From Topomyia yanbarensis (lineage: Eukaryota > Arthropoda > Insecta > Diptera > Culicidae): 64,000 bases of DNA. Position 1 is the first letter of the stretch. The number at the start of each line of letters is the position of its first letter. The position numbers and the translations under genes are program-made. The notes beneath the pieces are model-generated. The model was not told the origin of the DNA, searched no databases, and was given only the letters and a program-made list of their open reading frames with translations. This document shows, in pieces, positions 12,436 to 24,059 of the stretch. The stretch spans positions 366,846,271 through 366,910,270 of the forward strand of contig NC_080672.1 in NCBI RefSeq assembly GCF_030247195.1, given 5' to 3'.

Positions 12436-13714
12436 AAGGGCGAACACGAAGTTATTGCGACACCGAAAATGTCATGCCAATTTTCTTATGTTTAAAATCA
12501 AACCAAAATTTTTGGGTAGTTTTATACATATATTCACTTCAAAAATCAAAAGAAAAGTTAATCGATGGAGCCTTGAGTGTAAAATTGAACGCATTTTCGC
12601 TTGATGCCCTCCATCAAAGTCCTTACAGTGTCAGTTTCTCAGTTTTTTTCCATTTTCTTAACATGTCCTTCTCGTCTTTGACTGTCTCCTTGCTCTTCCG
12701 AAGTTCCCGCTTCATCATTGCCCAGTACTGCTCCACCGGGCGCAGCTCCGGACAGTTTGGCGGATTCATGTCCTTTGGAACAAAATGGACAGAATTGGCC
12801 TCATACCACTCCAGGACACTTTTAGAATAGTGGCATGATGCCAAATCTGGCCTAAATAGCGGAGCTTCGTCGTGCTGCTGCAAGAACGGCAAAAAGCGCT
12901 TCTCGAGGCACTCAGATTTGCAGATCTCGCCATTTACTGTGCCCTTTGTCACGAAAGGCTCACTCCTCAGTCCGCAAGAGCAGATGGCCTGCCAAATGAG
13001 ATATTTGGAGGCGAACTTCGACATTTTCTTCTTCTTAAATTTGTCGTCCACATAGAACTAGCTCTTGCCGGTGAAAAACTCCAACCCCGGAATTTGCTAA
13101 AAATCGGCTTTTATATACGTTTCTTCGTCCATCACACAGCAGCCATATTTTGTCAGCATCTTCTCGTAGAGCTTCCGTGCCCGAGTTTTAGCCGTCGATT
13201 GTTGCCGCTCATCGCGGTTTGGGAAGTTCTGTACCTTGTATGTATGTAGTCCAGCTCTCTTTTTTGCATTCTGAACGTAGCTCTGCGACATGCCGATCTT
13301 TTTAGCCAAATCACGGTTTTGAGACGTTGGGATTTGCTTTAATCATCTGCTTCACCTTTCCCTCCGTCTTTTTGTTCTCCGGTCCCGGTTTTCTTCCAGC
13401 TCCTATGCCGTGGTCCAACATCAACCGCTCCTGGAACCGCTTCAACACTCTGGAGACGGTTGAATGGTGAATGTTCAACATTTTTCCCAACTGCCGGTGC
13501 GACAGGAAATTTCAGGTGTTTGAAAAGAATTTGTTCTCTCGACTCGCGTTGGTTCACCTCCATTTTCGTTGAATCGAAAAACACGACTTCGAGTTTGACA
13601 GCATGTAAACAATACACATCAATGAGAAAGTGTGCAAAATTTGGTTCATTTTTACCCAATGGTAAAAAAGTTATGCCCTGTTGAATGTGTCGCAACAATT
13701 TCGTGTTCGCCCTT
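12436..13714 (-). mobile_element. ITmD37E mariner-like element, copy A (degenerate)
   Basis: A 1279-bp element bounded by TA dinucleotides at 12434-12435 and 13715-13716, the target duplication expected for Tc1/mariner transposons. The termini start 'aagggcgaacacgaa' and form an inverted repeat of about 28 bases with two or three differences. The transposase is on the minus strand. It is highly similar to copies B (36841-38137) and C (53033-54068). Confidence 0.9.
12558..13563 (-). pseudogene. ITmD37E transposase pseudogene (copy A)
   Basis: Relative to the 339-residue frame inferred from copy B, this gene starts at the ATG at 13563 and would end at the TAA at 12558-12560. The spacing is 15 bases shorter. 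Lesions include a small deletion in the N-terminal helix-turn-helix region near 13505, an indel near 13315, two Lys-to-stop changes around 13060-13100, and a 10-base deletion near the C terminus at about 12628. Fragments still show the D of 'CCVMDEETY', the second D of 'PDLASCHYS' and the catalytic E of 'RPVEQYW', with 37 residues between the last two. The residue before the second D is Arg-Pro in place of Trp-Pro. The product cannot be active. Confidence 0.88.
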
Positions 13715-13716
13715 TA

Positions 13717-16700
13717 AGTAACAGTGAGAGATTTTTGTTGGGGTCTTTCTTTTCTATTCATTACTCGGTCGTGTCGACATTTACTACTCAACTCATTGCA
13801 TAATATTCTAGTAAAAACCGTCGAAAAAAATAGCTCTTGATGAGATTTATGATCCAATCTAAATTTTCTCCCGAATTGTACGTTGTCGACCCTTAAATCG
13901 ACCAACGGACTAATGACGAAAATTGAAACAACGGTTACTAGATCTGTTGCTACCAACCTACCTATCAGTCAGAACATTTCGCCATTCTTAGTAAACCACA
14001 GTAGCCACCGCCACAATCAGTCACAGAGAGTTGCGGTTCCGGTTGGACTATTTTTGTGCGTGTTCGCTTTGTTTGATGCGGTAACCAAGCGACGGAGGGA
14101 GGAAACATCGGCAGAAAGATCGAAAAAGAGTGCAGAAAATTTCGTATTCGACTTGGTTGGCGGATTTTAATTTTCGTCGGCTCGTTCGCTCGCTCGCTTG
14201 TGAGTTAAGTACGACCGAAACCCGGTTAGCATACAAAGGCCGGAAATCAACCACATTACTTTTAATTGAACTATACTCATTACGTCACACATACACAAAA
14301 CCGTATTGTCGTGGTCGGCCGATCGCCGTTGCCGCCGCCGCCGCCTCAACCAGTCGAGGTTCGAGAACTTTTGTGCATTTGCCCGGTCGGGAGAGGTGAT
14401 GATGCATCATCATCAGCATCAGCACCAACCGAGGCGACCGAGTGAACCGAGAATTAAGACAAATATGCACCGGGTGACCTGTGTGTGGAAGGCGACATTC
14501 ATTAGGATGACCGAAGGGCATGATACTGCGAACGATAAGAGCTAAGAAAATTTGTAGTCTGCAGCACTAGGTCCCCCCCCCGTCGAGCGACGGAGACTGT
14601 GTTGGCCGGGAGCTCGGCGGACGAGGTCGGGTTCGACCGACCGAAGGTTTTCTTAAACAATCTCCGCACAAGGTTTTGTGTTTGGTGCTACGCTGCAATG
14701 AGTCGCCGGGAAAAACCCTTTCCCCTTCCTGCTTCCACACCCACCCTACCCCACCAGCAGCGTCGCATCGGGGATGATGAGAAGAAAAACAGAAAATGAA
14801 CCATCAGCCAGGCAGCCCGCTCTAGTTCCTAGCTCTAGCTCTAGCTAGTGGAACTAGTGTGTTGTTGATGAAATGGCCGCAAAATGGAACGGCATCATCG
14901 GCAGAGCGGTAGTGTAGTGATGGCGGCGGCGGCACTGCCATCAGGATTGCGTCCGGTATACACGGCGGCGGTTCTGGCGAACACTCCAAGAGTGCGCAGA
15001 GTAGATGGGCAAGAAATAAAGCACGTACATCTCGACATTCGGGGAGGCTCCCATCATCATCATCAGCAGCAGCAGGCTTCCATCTACTATGTAAAATATG
15101 TACATATTCATTAGTCACTTTTCATCTTCTTGTGTTGGCCCTGGGAGGAGGTCCCACACCCATCCGGAATCGGGCCGGGAAGGGACACGACGACCGTTCC
15201 AAAAAGCGACCATCCAAAATGACATACACGCCGAGAGGACCGATGATGGAAGGAGCGATGATTGGACATTTTAGGATGTTTTGTCAAACCTCGGCCCCCC
15301 CTCGCGCTTCGTCCGTTGGATGGTGCTCTTGATGAAGGAATGTTATGTTGGGTGGGAGGGAGAAGTGTTGTACATACACGCCAGTCAGTCAGAGTTACGA
15401 TTTTCGGGGGACCCAGCCTGTCTATCTCGGCACGGATGTGTGTCTTTTCAACACGGTCCGAGGGAGAGAGAGAGAGCGATAGAGAACGAGAGTGAAGCTC
15501 GAGACAGGCCTAGCGGCAGCAGTTCCTCTTTGCGAAAGCTTTTTTACACACAATCAGCAGAAAATTTGTTTAGAATGGGTGTGGATCCGTGTCCGCTGTA
15601 CCGCCTGTGTCCGTGGGAGGAGTGGGTGACCGACGGCGATGGGTGGCAGTGGAAAAATCGATTCCACACACATAATCAAAGTGTGTACGTGATGATGATG
15701 ATGATGAAGGGTCGGGGTTGAGAGATAGAGACACAGACGCTTCCACCACGGGTACTTTGGGGATAAGTTATTACAGCCGCCTGCGAGGTCCCCGATTGTG
15801 CGGGATCCGCGCGCGACCTGCACAGCTGCAGAAGCAACAGCAGCCTATTGAAGAAGTAAACTGACATCTCATGCTTTATAATGGCTCCTAATTGACTCCC
15901 TGCTGCTAGTGGGGGCTCGGGTAAGAGATAGTAGGCCGTGTCTGACGGCTGATGCTGGCAGGTCACACGGTCCCCATAGCTCGCAGTAAACTCGAACCAA
16001 TGCATACGGCGCGATGAATAGATGTGGCTTGGATCAGATTTGGTTCGCGTAGAAATTGCTCTGATTACTGGTCTGTGAAGCGGTAAGAAGAGTGCTCCGG
16101 GTACGGGGCAGGACCAACACAAAAACTGCTTGTTAGCCGTGTAATTAGAGGCGATTAGGCGGCATATCTATAATTTAGTACACTAACAGCTTTTAGTACT
16201 TCTGCGGGAACATGGTCCTCTGGGAGATTTATATGGCAATAGGACCACTGAGAAAAAATAAACCCACACACGCACGCACACACACGAGCACAGGCACACG
16301 TGTAGAAGCGAAAGCAAGAAGAAGTTGGAACGCCTTACAATTTAGATATCAATCACTAATAGCCTTTTAAGAGATTAATGGATTTTTACTCCAGCTTCGT
16401 TGTTATCGTTTTGTTCGCTATACATATATGTATAGCTGAGCCGGCAATGTGGGCTCTTGCTTCGATTTTGATTCGGATGGACACTGTCCGGGGCAATTAG
16501 AGAGGTATTCGCCTGTTGCATTCGACTGGTTTGGGTTAGGAAAAAAATGGGAACATATCGAACACAGCACGCTTAGCTATTTACAATGCGAGCTTGTATA
16601 GCATATTTCTTTTTTTTTTACTCTCGTAGAAACAATAACGTTTATCTTCGTTTAATGATAATTGTTCATCTTCTAAATAAGCATAAGCATAAGAGATCGC

Positions 16701-16789
16701 CCGTAGTTGCTACTCCGTTAATGACCAGAATCAAATTAGGTTGCAAAATGTTCATTGTATAAATGTTCATTGTACAATCTATATTGTTC
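13717..16789. other. Host-like non-coding DNA with microsatellites
   Basis: This stretch is G+C-richer and low in repeats. It has several simple sequences: CCG/GCC runs near 14325-14345, CAT/CAG triplets near 14400-14425 and 15050-15075, GAT triplets near 15690-15710, and CA repeats near 16265-16285. Long overlapping frames (146, 148, 98 codons) arise from this low complexity and do not look coding. It could be regulatory or intronic DNA of a host gene. No exon could be defended. Confidence 0.45.
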
Positions 16790-17410
16790 CCTGCATGTTA
16801 GTCTGATCCTCTGCATCTCCACATGTATCACGGGAAGGGGAGAGTTGTTAGTAAGTGTGCCAATAGCGTTATCATGTAATAATTGCTCTGGGCAGCCGGC
16901 TGCCGTAAATTCTGGAAATTTATCATTTGTTGTATTGATACGAATAGCAAAATAAGTAACTTGAACTCCGGATAGCCGGCTATAAGGAGCACTGATTATA
17001 TTTTTTTTAATAATATTCAACCACGTGACGAAGTTTTTCGACACATCAGACTCTTCCATAGGTTTGGTGGTTTGGAAGAGAATAGAGTCTAAGATTCGTT
17101 CCAAACAAGCGATGCGACCTGCATAGTTTATTGGGTAGTAGTTTAGTTAGTTTTCGAGAACACGATCGCTCGAAAAAGAAGATCTTGTTTAGTTTTTGGT
17201 TCTTTTTAAACTCTGGGTAGCCGGCTACCGAGAGTATCCTATATTTTCTAAACAAAAGCAATTTCAACTCCACGCAGCCGTCCGTGGGAGTATTGCTTAG
17301 AAAAGCTAATCTTATCTACGTAATGGGCCGGATAACTATTTATTGCGATATTATTTAGACTAATTTCGCTATTCCTTCTCAACGATATAATTTTGGTTTC
17401 TACTCATTTG
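16790..17410 (-). repeat. Dispersed repeat, partner of the 10.5-11.3 kb repeat
   Basis: The right part (17040-17400) is the reverse complement of about 10495-10865. The left part (16800-16995) matches 11035-11310 in direct orientation. The two halves therefore have a different relative arrangement in the two loci, which implies that one locus has been rearranged or is built from two insertions. Self-complementary 'gggcagccggctgcc'-type motifs occur at 16884, 16960 and 17212. Confidence 0.55.
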
Positions 17411-17454
17411 CAATAAAATAATATCTCAAAAAAACAGTTGAATATCCAAGGCAG

Positions 17455-17580
17455 CTCATTTTCAAAGATAGCACCGCCGATGAAACGCCCAATAAAAAAT
17501 AGGTGACAAGGGATGCGGACGAAAATAGCTGAGCACCGACCGGCTGGTTTGCCACCTATTTTTCGGGCGAAGAATTTTGG
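17455..17580 (+). repeat. Short dispersed repeat, copy of 12.3 kb
   Basis: This matches 12300-12410 in the same orientation. It lies directly next to the larger repeat at 16790-17410, while its partner at 12.3 kb lies about 1 kb from the corresponding repeat. Confidence 0.55.
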
Positions 17581-18579
17581 GGCGACACCTGGTAGTCGCT
17601 AGTCGCCGGTGGAACGCCAATTATTTGAATATGTCAATTTTTCTTATTGCCGTATTTTTTTTAATTTTTCGGATCGAATTTTTTCTCCGAAAAACCATTT
17701 TGCACTATTTTTTGGAATGTACACTGTGTTTCTAGATGTTTTCTGTGCACTTTTATTGTCCTTGCATCGGGAATCGACGGCCCGTAATGCGAGGAAAAGA
17801 TTTGTTTTTTCCAACTGTCACCACTCGCGTCAGTCGAAAATATGCCGAAAAATGCTTTTGTAAGCCACTTCACTTTGTATAATCATTAAATTGCACTGTT
17901 ATTCACACGTTTGATAACCGGGAGGCAGTAAACTGTGCCGAAAATGATGAAAATTAACTGACTCTAAGGGAGCTCTACGAAAGTCAACCGCACGCGACAA
18001 AGATACACACTAGAATCGATTGTATATCTTCTAAATAACGAAGATCTTCGAAAGATGGCGTACTCTGTATTTGGGCTTAGGTCCTACCTAAGCCGAAATT
18101 CCGAGTACGCCATTTAAATATGTTCAGTGTTAAAGTGAATTATGAAAATTGATTTAGATTAAAAAGCAACAATAATAGTTCAACCAAGGACAGAGGTTAT
18201 GAAAAGCTACCTATTTGCAGTAGTGAGGATTGTATCGATAGATAACATTCAGTAATAAGGAGTAGATTTGTTGCCGCGTCATTCTACGGGCGCTGTGGAT
18301 TTCAAGGGTTGTAAAATTGAACCCCCCCGTTGAAGTGCTCGCTGAAACATAAAATCTGTATCGATGAAACTCATTCCGTTCCATCACATACGCAATACCG
18401 TGCAAAAGGGATCCAACAATAACGGCTTTACAGAACAATTCGTTTCCCGTGGCAAAATGAATCGAAGTTAAATTCCTTGACATATTGAAATTAGTTTTTG
18501 TGCCCGTCATGCATAAAATTGTTTTAATCCATTTTTCTCCTTAAGGCCTATTTACACACTCGCTGATAATGATGCTCGA
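17581..18579. other. Intergenic DNA with one short hairpin
   Basis: No gene is recognised. The only structure noted is the hairpin at 18055-18113. Frames of 84 and 99 codons lack recognisable motifs. Confidence 0.4.
18055..18113. repeat. 59-bp hairpin with 28-base arms
   Basis: Positions 18055-18082 pair with 18086-18113 with about three mismatches and a 3-base loop, starting 'atggcgtactc' and ending 'gagtacgccat'. It may be a tiny foldback element or a pre-miRNA-like stem. Confidence 0.6.
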
Positions 18580-19347
18580 ACTATTCAATTCTATTCCTTA
18601 CACAGCCAGTATTGAAAAGCATCCTGGAAAACGCTGCAGTTTTCTGTAGTATTTTTCTTGTCAATAATAATATTTGAAGCATATTTCTATATGTCGCAAA
18701 TATTCAAACGGCCAGGCCTACTGTGCAGACTGGGGTTTGAGATGTTTCAAAATTAGACGGCAATTAAGGACATTATACAAGCGAGCCACAACATAGCTCC
18801 TACGTCACACACCCCTCTCCTCTGTCTAACCATGTGTCTGACATGAGCAAATATAAAAATACGTTTTTCAACACACTAACCTTGCCGATGTGCCACAAAA
18901 CTGCTACTTGAGGAAGCTAGAACATTTTCCTATACAATCAACTCGAGTTTTTGACGGAATGCTCTCCGCAGTTCTTATTTTGTGCGAAAATATCACCCCT
19001 CTCCACTTGGGGTTCTTTTCTTCTTTTCGAAGCACTCTTATTTTTCTCAATGTAAACAAGCGAGTCGGTGCCTAGCAACAAGCGTGCGTTCCTGGCTTCC
19101 ACATATCTTCATTTCAAATTATTCATTTAATGAATAATTTAATTAATGACTTGTTTTAAAACATAAAGGAGGAAGAAACGAGGACAACCGTACCGACCTT
19201 TTCAGTTTAAAGCGGATATAATAAATCGTTGGGCGTGACTTGGCTAAGAAGGTTTATGTCACTCCTTTGATCTTTTGAGATGGAACAGAGGTATTTACAC
19301 CTGGCCCTGGCCAATAAGCCTAGGTTACAGAGCCTGTACTTGCTCTT
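18580..19347 (-). mobile_element. SINE-like repeat, copy c, split by an insertion
   Basis: Read on the minus strand, 19347 to 19114 and then 18767 to 18580 reproduce the ~435-bp repeat found intact at 59355-59789 and 62835-63256. The shared start is around 'gagcgagtaaaggcgcttta' and the shared end is 'ggctgtgtaagg' followed by a tail of 'agaat'-type repeats. In this copy the tail is degenerate. The middle is interrupted by the TTAA-flanked insert at 18768-19113. Confidence 0.7.
18768..19113 (-). mobile_element. TTAA-flanked insertion, 346 bp (short form)
   Basis: This block interrupts the SINE-like repeat and matches the 529-bp block at 24292-24820 in opposite orientation, apart from an internal deletion. 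It is bordered by TTAA (18764-18767) and TCAA (19114-19117). The other copy has TTAA on both sides, which suggests TTAA-specific integration as in piggyBac-type transposons. The ends share only a GG dinucleotide, so terminal inverted repeats are weak or absent. Confidence 0.6.
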
Positions 19348-19598
19348 AATTTGCTTACTTCAAATGAGTTAGGAATCATTAAAAATGTATCATGTCAATC
19401 TATGAGAACCAGACAACTGAACCCTATGAAACTTCTAAAATTGAGTAATTGACAGTCTCGAAGATCCCATACGCATACACCAACGAATCTCAAAAATTAT
19501 CTTTTAGAAAACGGCAAATAAATCTGACTCACGTGCAACAGGATCTGCATCTCTCGTTGATGGCGGCCTCGATTCCCACACACACACAGAATACTCAC

Positions 19599-19899
19599 GA
19601 TTTTCCGGATTCCAGTCGTAGCCGATATTGCATTTAATTGAGCCCCGGAGATCCACCCAGTTAACCCGACGAGCACAACAACGGTCACATAACAAAAGGA
19701 GGACATCACTGAGTTCCACATGGACGAATGTATGTACGATGAAGATACCAATATTGCCGAAGTAGAGAACACCCATCGGGCCAGCCATCGTTTCAAACAT
19801 TTGTTTGAACGTTGAACACTCTTCAACAATGTCTGTTCCAGTTCCGAGATTGCCAGTTTTGAGGGGACTTTTTGACGTTGGGCCGCCTGCGAGTGGACT
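19599..19899 (-). pseudogene. Possible host exon, multi-pass membrane-like, frameshifted
   Basis: On the minus strand, an ATG at 19902 opens a frame with a hydrophobic stretch ('MGVLYFGNIGIFIVH'). After a likely single frameshift near 19720, a second frame gives another hydrophobic stretch ('FCYVTVVVLVGLTGW'). The similarity ends at 'GTGAGT' (19593-19598), a strong splice donor. The alternation of hydrophobic segments with 'FKQMFETMAGP' in front recalls insect gustatory or odorant receptor exons. That is only an impression and no diagnostic signature is present. It could equally be an accidental frame. No upstream or downstream exon was found, so a real gene would be fragmentary here. Confidence 0.25.
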
Positions 19900-20120
19900 C
19901 ATGTGGCCGTATCTTCTCGAACCCAGTCCGCTAGATGCACGAACTTACAGATGAAAAATGGTTCTCTTCAGCTGCGTGAAGAACAGCGAACGGAAAAGCT
20001 TATTTCTTCAAAAACTTGTCAGGAGCGAAAAAACACTTTCGTTATCGGAGGTTGCTGCGATCGATCTCCTGAAAATCAATGTGAACTCAATGCGCACTAA
20101 ATTGTTTTTTTTTCAATTGA

Positions 20121-20315
20121 ATTAGGTTCTTTACTGGCACAGTTAACCTCACTTTTCTTGACAGTTCGCTTGTACTGTTTACATGGACTTAGAAAAATTC
20201 TTTACGATTTTCTTCGAAGGAAACTAGTCGTCTACAAACTTTTCTAGGTCCATGTAAACAGTACAAGCAAACTGTCAAGAAAAGTGAGGTTAACTGTGCT
20301 AGTAAAGAACCTAAT
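20121..20315. repeat. 195-bp near-perfect foldback
   Basis: Positions 20121-20196 and 20240-20315 are reverse complements at 73 of 76 bases, separated by a 43-base loop. The outer end is 'attaggttcttta'. No coding potential and no clear target duplication are visible. The structure fits either a foldback MITE or a long hairpin RNA locus. Confidence 0.75.
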
Positions 20316-21454
20316 ATCTCACTTATTAGTGCATAGAAATTGATGAAACTGGATCTAAACGATAGTACATTAATATGCATAGCGAATCAATGCACAATTA
20401 TTCGATATAATTGAATCAATGCAATAATATTCCTATTCCCCGATCATTTTAAATATTCCATGGTGAAATATGTTCGCAGTGGATCGATACGGCGTGGCGA
20501 ATATAAATGTCATCGCTGTTCACGGTGAACGTTCGCCTTCGTATACCACATTGCGTTCTGACAAACTGTACACGCAACTTTTAATTTAAATTTAGGTACT
20601 TTTGAGCTGTGCGTCGCTTTCGCACTTATTAGTGTTGTCAAAAACAAAGCGAGAGATTCGACTCAGTCGAGGTCTTCCGTGCAGTAAGGTACTTTTTAGT
20701 TGTTTGGGGTATACTCAAAATTAGGTAGATTCAACTTAAATTTAAGTAAATTAAACTCAAGGTTGAGTTATGATTTTTGCCGTAGTTAAATGGAAACTAC
20801 CTTCAATACGGTTTACCTAATTTTACCTTCCTGCACGATACCACGAGATTGAGTCAAAAGTACTGAATTTTAGGTAGTTTTTCGGTGGCGTGTAAACTGT
20901 AAAACCAGTTGAGTGTGAAATCTTTCATGAAAATATTTAAGAGATGGCGCTGCTTCAGTGGTGGCTAACGTGAATTTAAATGTAGGGGAAAGATATTAAA
21001 ACTGGGGATTTTGGAGAAACTATAATACTGTAGTTGTAAAATTGATACACATTTGATGCAGACAAATTAAGGGGACAGTTTGTAGAAGTTTATTTAGGTA
21101 CTTACTTGAAAATTTTCAAATAAAATCTAAAAACACATTATACTCATTGGTTTCCACCAAGAAAAGTTGAAACTCTTTCTCTCACAACTTTCCGTTTCAT
21201 TCGTTTTGACAGCAGATTCCCTTCTCATCGCAATCGGAATGTCTTCTTTTAGAATTTAAGCGTAAATGTAACAACCGATTCGAAAACCGATTCATTCAGG
21301 ATGGGTTGTTGCTTTCGGTTGGAATTGCATCATAAATCAGCCCATATTCCGAATCTCATTCCAGATATAATTTACTGGGATGCAGATATATCCAGCGATG
21401 ACCAATCGAGAATTCAAGAGTAGGTAATCGAAAATGCGAAAAAGCTGATGAATA
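20316..21454. other. AT-rich intergenic DNA, nothing recognised
   Basis: No gene, RNA or defined transposon boundary was found. Sequence around 20690-20900 has repeated 'actcaa'/'ttaggtag' words in both orientations and may be an old degenerate MITE, but the ends cannot be set. Confidence 0.4.
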
Positions 21455-22190
21455 AAGGGTGCCCCCATAAAATTGTATCATGGAAAAAACGCTGTAGAAA
21501 ATAACGTGTTGGGAATTTTTAATCTTGAAAATTTGGGTAGAAGTAGTTTAGAGTGTATTATTTACACTGCATTTTTATCGCTGTCAGTTTTCCTAAACTT
21601 TAAAAAAAAATGCGTAACCCGACAAGCAACGTCGCAAACTGACTGGTCTACTGTTCTTCACTGCCCAGCAAAAGTTTGATTTTCGGTAGGACGTAAGGAA
21701 GCAGAAACTTTCAAAATTTGTCAAGAAATACATGATTTGACAAGCGATCTGCTCATGTGGCAAACGGAGTGCGCCGTTCGTGACTACCGGGTCTGTAAAC
21801 AGCGAGAACTACCTCAAGGAGTCAAGTCTATAGAAGCGTCTGCTTTCTCTGTTGAAGCAACATGAAGACCTCACGATCTTCTGGCCGAATCTAGCTGCGT
21901 GCCACTATTCAAATGTTGTTCTGAAGTGATACGAAGCCAACAAGGGTACTTTTTTACCCAAGGACATGAACACAGAAATAAGGCCCATCGAAGATGTTGT
22001 ACAGAATCTAATGAGTGGAGTTAAGCGTAAAATGCGAGCGTACGGTTATAGTATTGAAGTTGAATGAAATGAATATGCCAAACTCTTACTAGTGGGCTAT
22101 ATTTTATTGTGTGAAAATTTTAAAAGGTTTGGTCCACTAGTAATTTTCTCCAAAGTTCTTCCGTGATGTAATTTGTAGTGGGACACCCTT
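21455..22190 (+). mobile_element. Degenerate mariner-like element related to ITm
   Basis: A 736-bp element bounded by TA at 21453-21454 and 22191-22192. The ends 'aagggtgcccc' and its near reverse complement form short inverted termini. The interior has a decayed transposase from about 21690 to 22070 in plus frames. It gives 'CSCGKRSAPFV'-like sequence, then 'FWPNLAACHYS' where an Asp-Leu-Ala is expected, then 'LPKDMN' and 'RPIEDVVQNLMSGVKRK'. The catalytic Asp has become Asn, an in-frame stop follows, and several residues before the final Glu are deleted. The 5' half of the gene is missing. It is a dead relative of the DD37E family, more diverged than copies A-C. Confidence 0.75.
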
Positions 22191-22230
22191 TAAACATTAT
22201 TGTTTTCTGAGGGATTTTTGTAAAATGATC

Positions 22231-22250
22231 AATAAATAAATAAATAAATA
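22231..22250. repeat. AATA microsatellite
   Basis: A short run of about five 'aata' units lies just outside the mariner-like element. Confidence 0.7.
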
Positions 22251-22273
22251 ATTCATATTAGTTTTTTGCTTAT

Positions 22274-22358
22274 TATACTGCCCATGATCGCATATTTGTC
22301 CCGTTTTCTATGGGATTTCCTATCTTTATGGGACTGATTTGCGATCATAGGCAGTATA
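22274..22358. mobile_element. Small foldback MITE, family with 54.5 kb copy
   Basis: This 85-bp foldback has its arms beginning 'tatactgcc'. The central 'tttgtcccgttttctatggg' block recurs with small changes at 54488-54559, where it again lies inside a foldback. Non-coding. Confidence 0.6.
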
Positions 22359-23278
22359 TTAAGTAATAACTGTAGCAAAAAACGAGGAGTAAACTACATC
22401 AATTACTTTCGAGAAGACAACCCCATGTCGAACCATCAGAATGGCAGCATTCCCAATAGAAGAGTCATTTTCATAATCCTCTGTTCAATTTTCACACCGT
22501 GCCTTATTGCTACAATGGCTCATTTGCTTGTTTTTAGGGCAATGCTGCAATCCGTGACGCCCTGTACAAAGATCCAAACAGGTAAACGATCCTTGTCGAA
22601 ACAGATATAAATAAAGTCAAAATCAAAATCATTCCAAAATCTCCGCTACACAGAGCAAGAGATTTTTTGAAACAACCAGCCAGTAGATCCCCGCATGACA
22701 ACCTCGAATCGATGACCACACCGTCGAGCTCAACTTTGTGAGCGGGCATGTAGATGCTGTTGTCCTTTAGGAAGGACTTATCGCCAGGGCGCCAAAATAC
22801 CACTCTGCGTTCCTGCCTATTGTACCCCAAACAAAAGCTCCAATCGAACAATGTAAATAGATATTTCTAATTCAGAAAATTCTGCGTGCAAAGTACTGAA
22901 ATCGAAAATAGAATGAAGACCGTTTAATAATGTTTACATTACATTTGAATGGTTGGTCGATGTAAAATCGGAACATAATCAAAAGTCTTTCGGTCACTTT
23001 TTATTCCGGAGCAAATCTATCGAATTATACCCACTTTTCCCTGCCGGCATAGTCCTTAAGAAACCAAACTGACATTTTTTACCGATTGTTTTAGTTTATT
23101 CTTACATAACGATGTATATTTCAATGGCGTTTTTCTATTAACACAAAGCTATTTAATCAAAATAAAATGTTTGTTCTATGCAACACTCACTCGGAAGACA
23201 TTCATTGAAGATAAAAGCCACACGAAGTTTACATAAAACTTCTGGTTTCCAAAACTATCAGAGCCAGCTCAAGCGTTT
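22359..23278. other. Intergenic DNA, nothing recognised
   Basis: A 105-codon minus frame (22534-22851) and a 61-codon plus frame lack recognisable motifs. No repeat boundary was seen. Confidence 0.4.
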
Positions 23279-23427
23279 GTTTTCCATTTATCTATCACTA
23301 TGATTCCAATCGAGCAAATGTCAAATGCACTCAATTCGAGACAAAATCTCTTCGAATCTTTCTCGATTGTGGACCATCGACAGATCTCGTGTTCGATTGG
23401 AAAGACACTGACAGATAAATGGTAAAC
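23279..23427. mobile_element. Foldback MITE, family with 35.43 kb copy
   Basis: The ends 'gttttccatttatct' and 'agataaatggtaaac' are inverted. The subterminal block 'caatcgagc' pairs with 'gctcgattg'-type sequence on the other side. A better-preserved relative lies at 35432-35573. Non-coding. Confidence 0.65.
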
Positions 23428-23478
23428 AGAAGATGTCGAGTCTTACTACCAGAGATTAAGCGTATTTAATGCAACCCT

Positions 23479-23645
23479 GTGTCTATAGAAGGAAAGTGAC
23501 AACAACTGTCAAAAATGGAAGAATGATTGTGTGTCAGTGTCATTTCAAACTTGTCAAATCCATGTTTTTTGAGAGGTCGTTTGTTCGTTTTGAATCTTAC
23601 TGACAGATAATCATGACAGTTGTCTTCACTCTCTTTACATACACT
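23479..23645. mobile_element. Foldback MITE, family with 29.83 kb copy
   Basis: The terminal sequences ('gtgtctatagaaggaaagtg' and the inverse 'cactctctttacatacac') are inverted, and internal 'tgtcattt' also has an inverted partner. The relative at 29827-29997 is better preserved. Non-coding. Confidence 0.6.
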
Positions 23646-24059
23646 CTGATACAACCTAATTTACTACTAACCTCTCCGCGTATCTTTATGTTTATACCAA
23701 TGTCTTTGGTTTCACCTGAGCTCTCGGACTTAGTTTGACATTAGTGCGGACTGCGAAAAAAATAAAAAAAGCACCAAACGGAGTTTGACAAACAAGTTAT
23801 GTACAATTAATATTGTGAAGAATCCGGCGACGCTTGATGAGTGCGTTTTAGCTGAAAGTAGAAAAGTTTATTTTGCTCTTGTTTATGAACCAAAACAACA
23901 GTTTGTAGCTCAAAAGAATTCGAACATTTTTGAAAGGATTTTAATCCTAAGTTTGATCATCAATTGCTGCCCTTGGAAGTTCCTTCAAAAGTGAGCCACC
24001 ACTGGGAAACCACCCAATCTAGAATGTTTGAGAGTGGGTTGGTGTCGATCATTTAGGTC

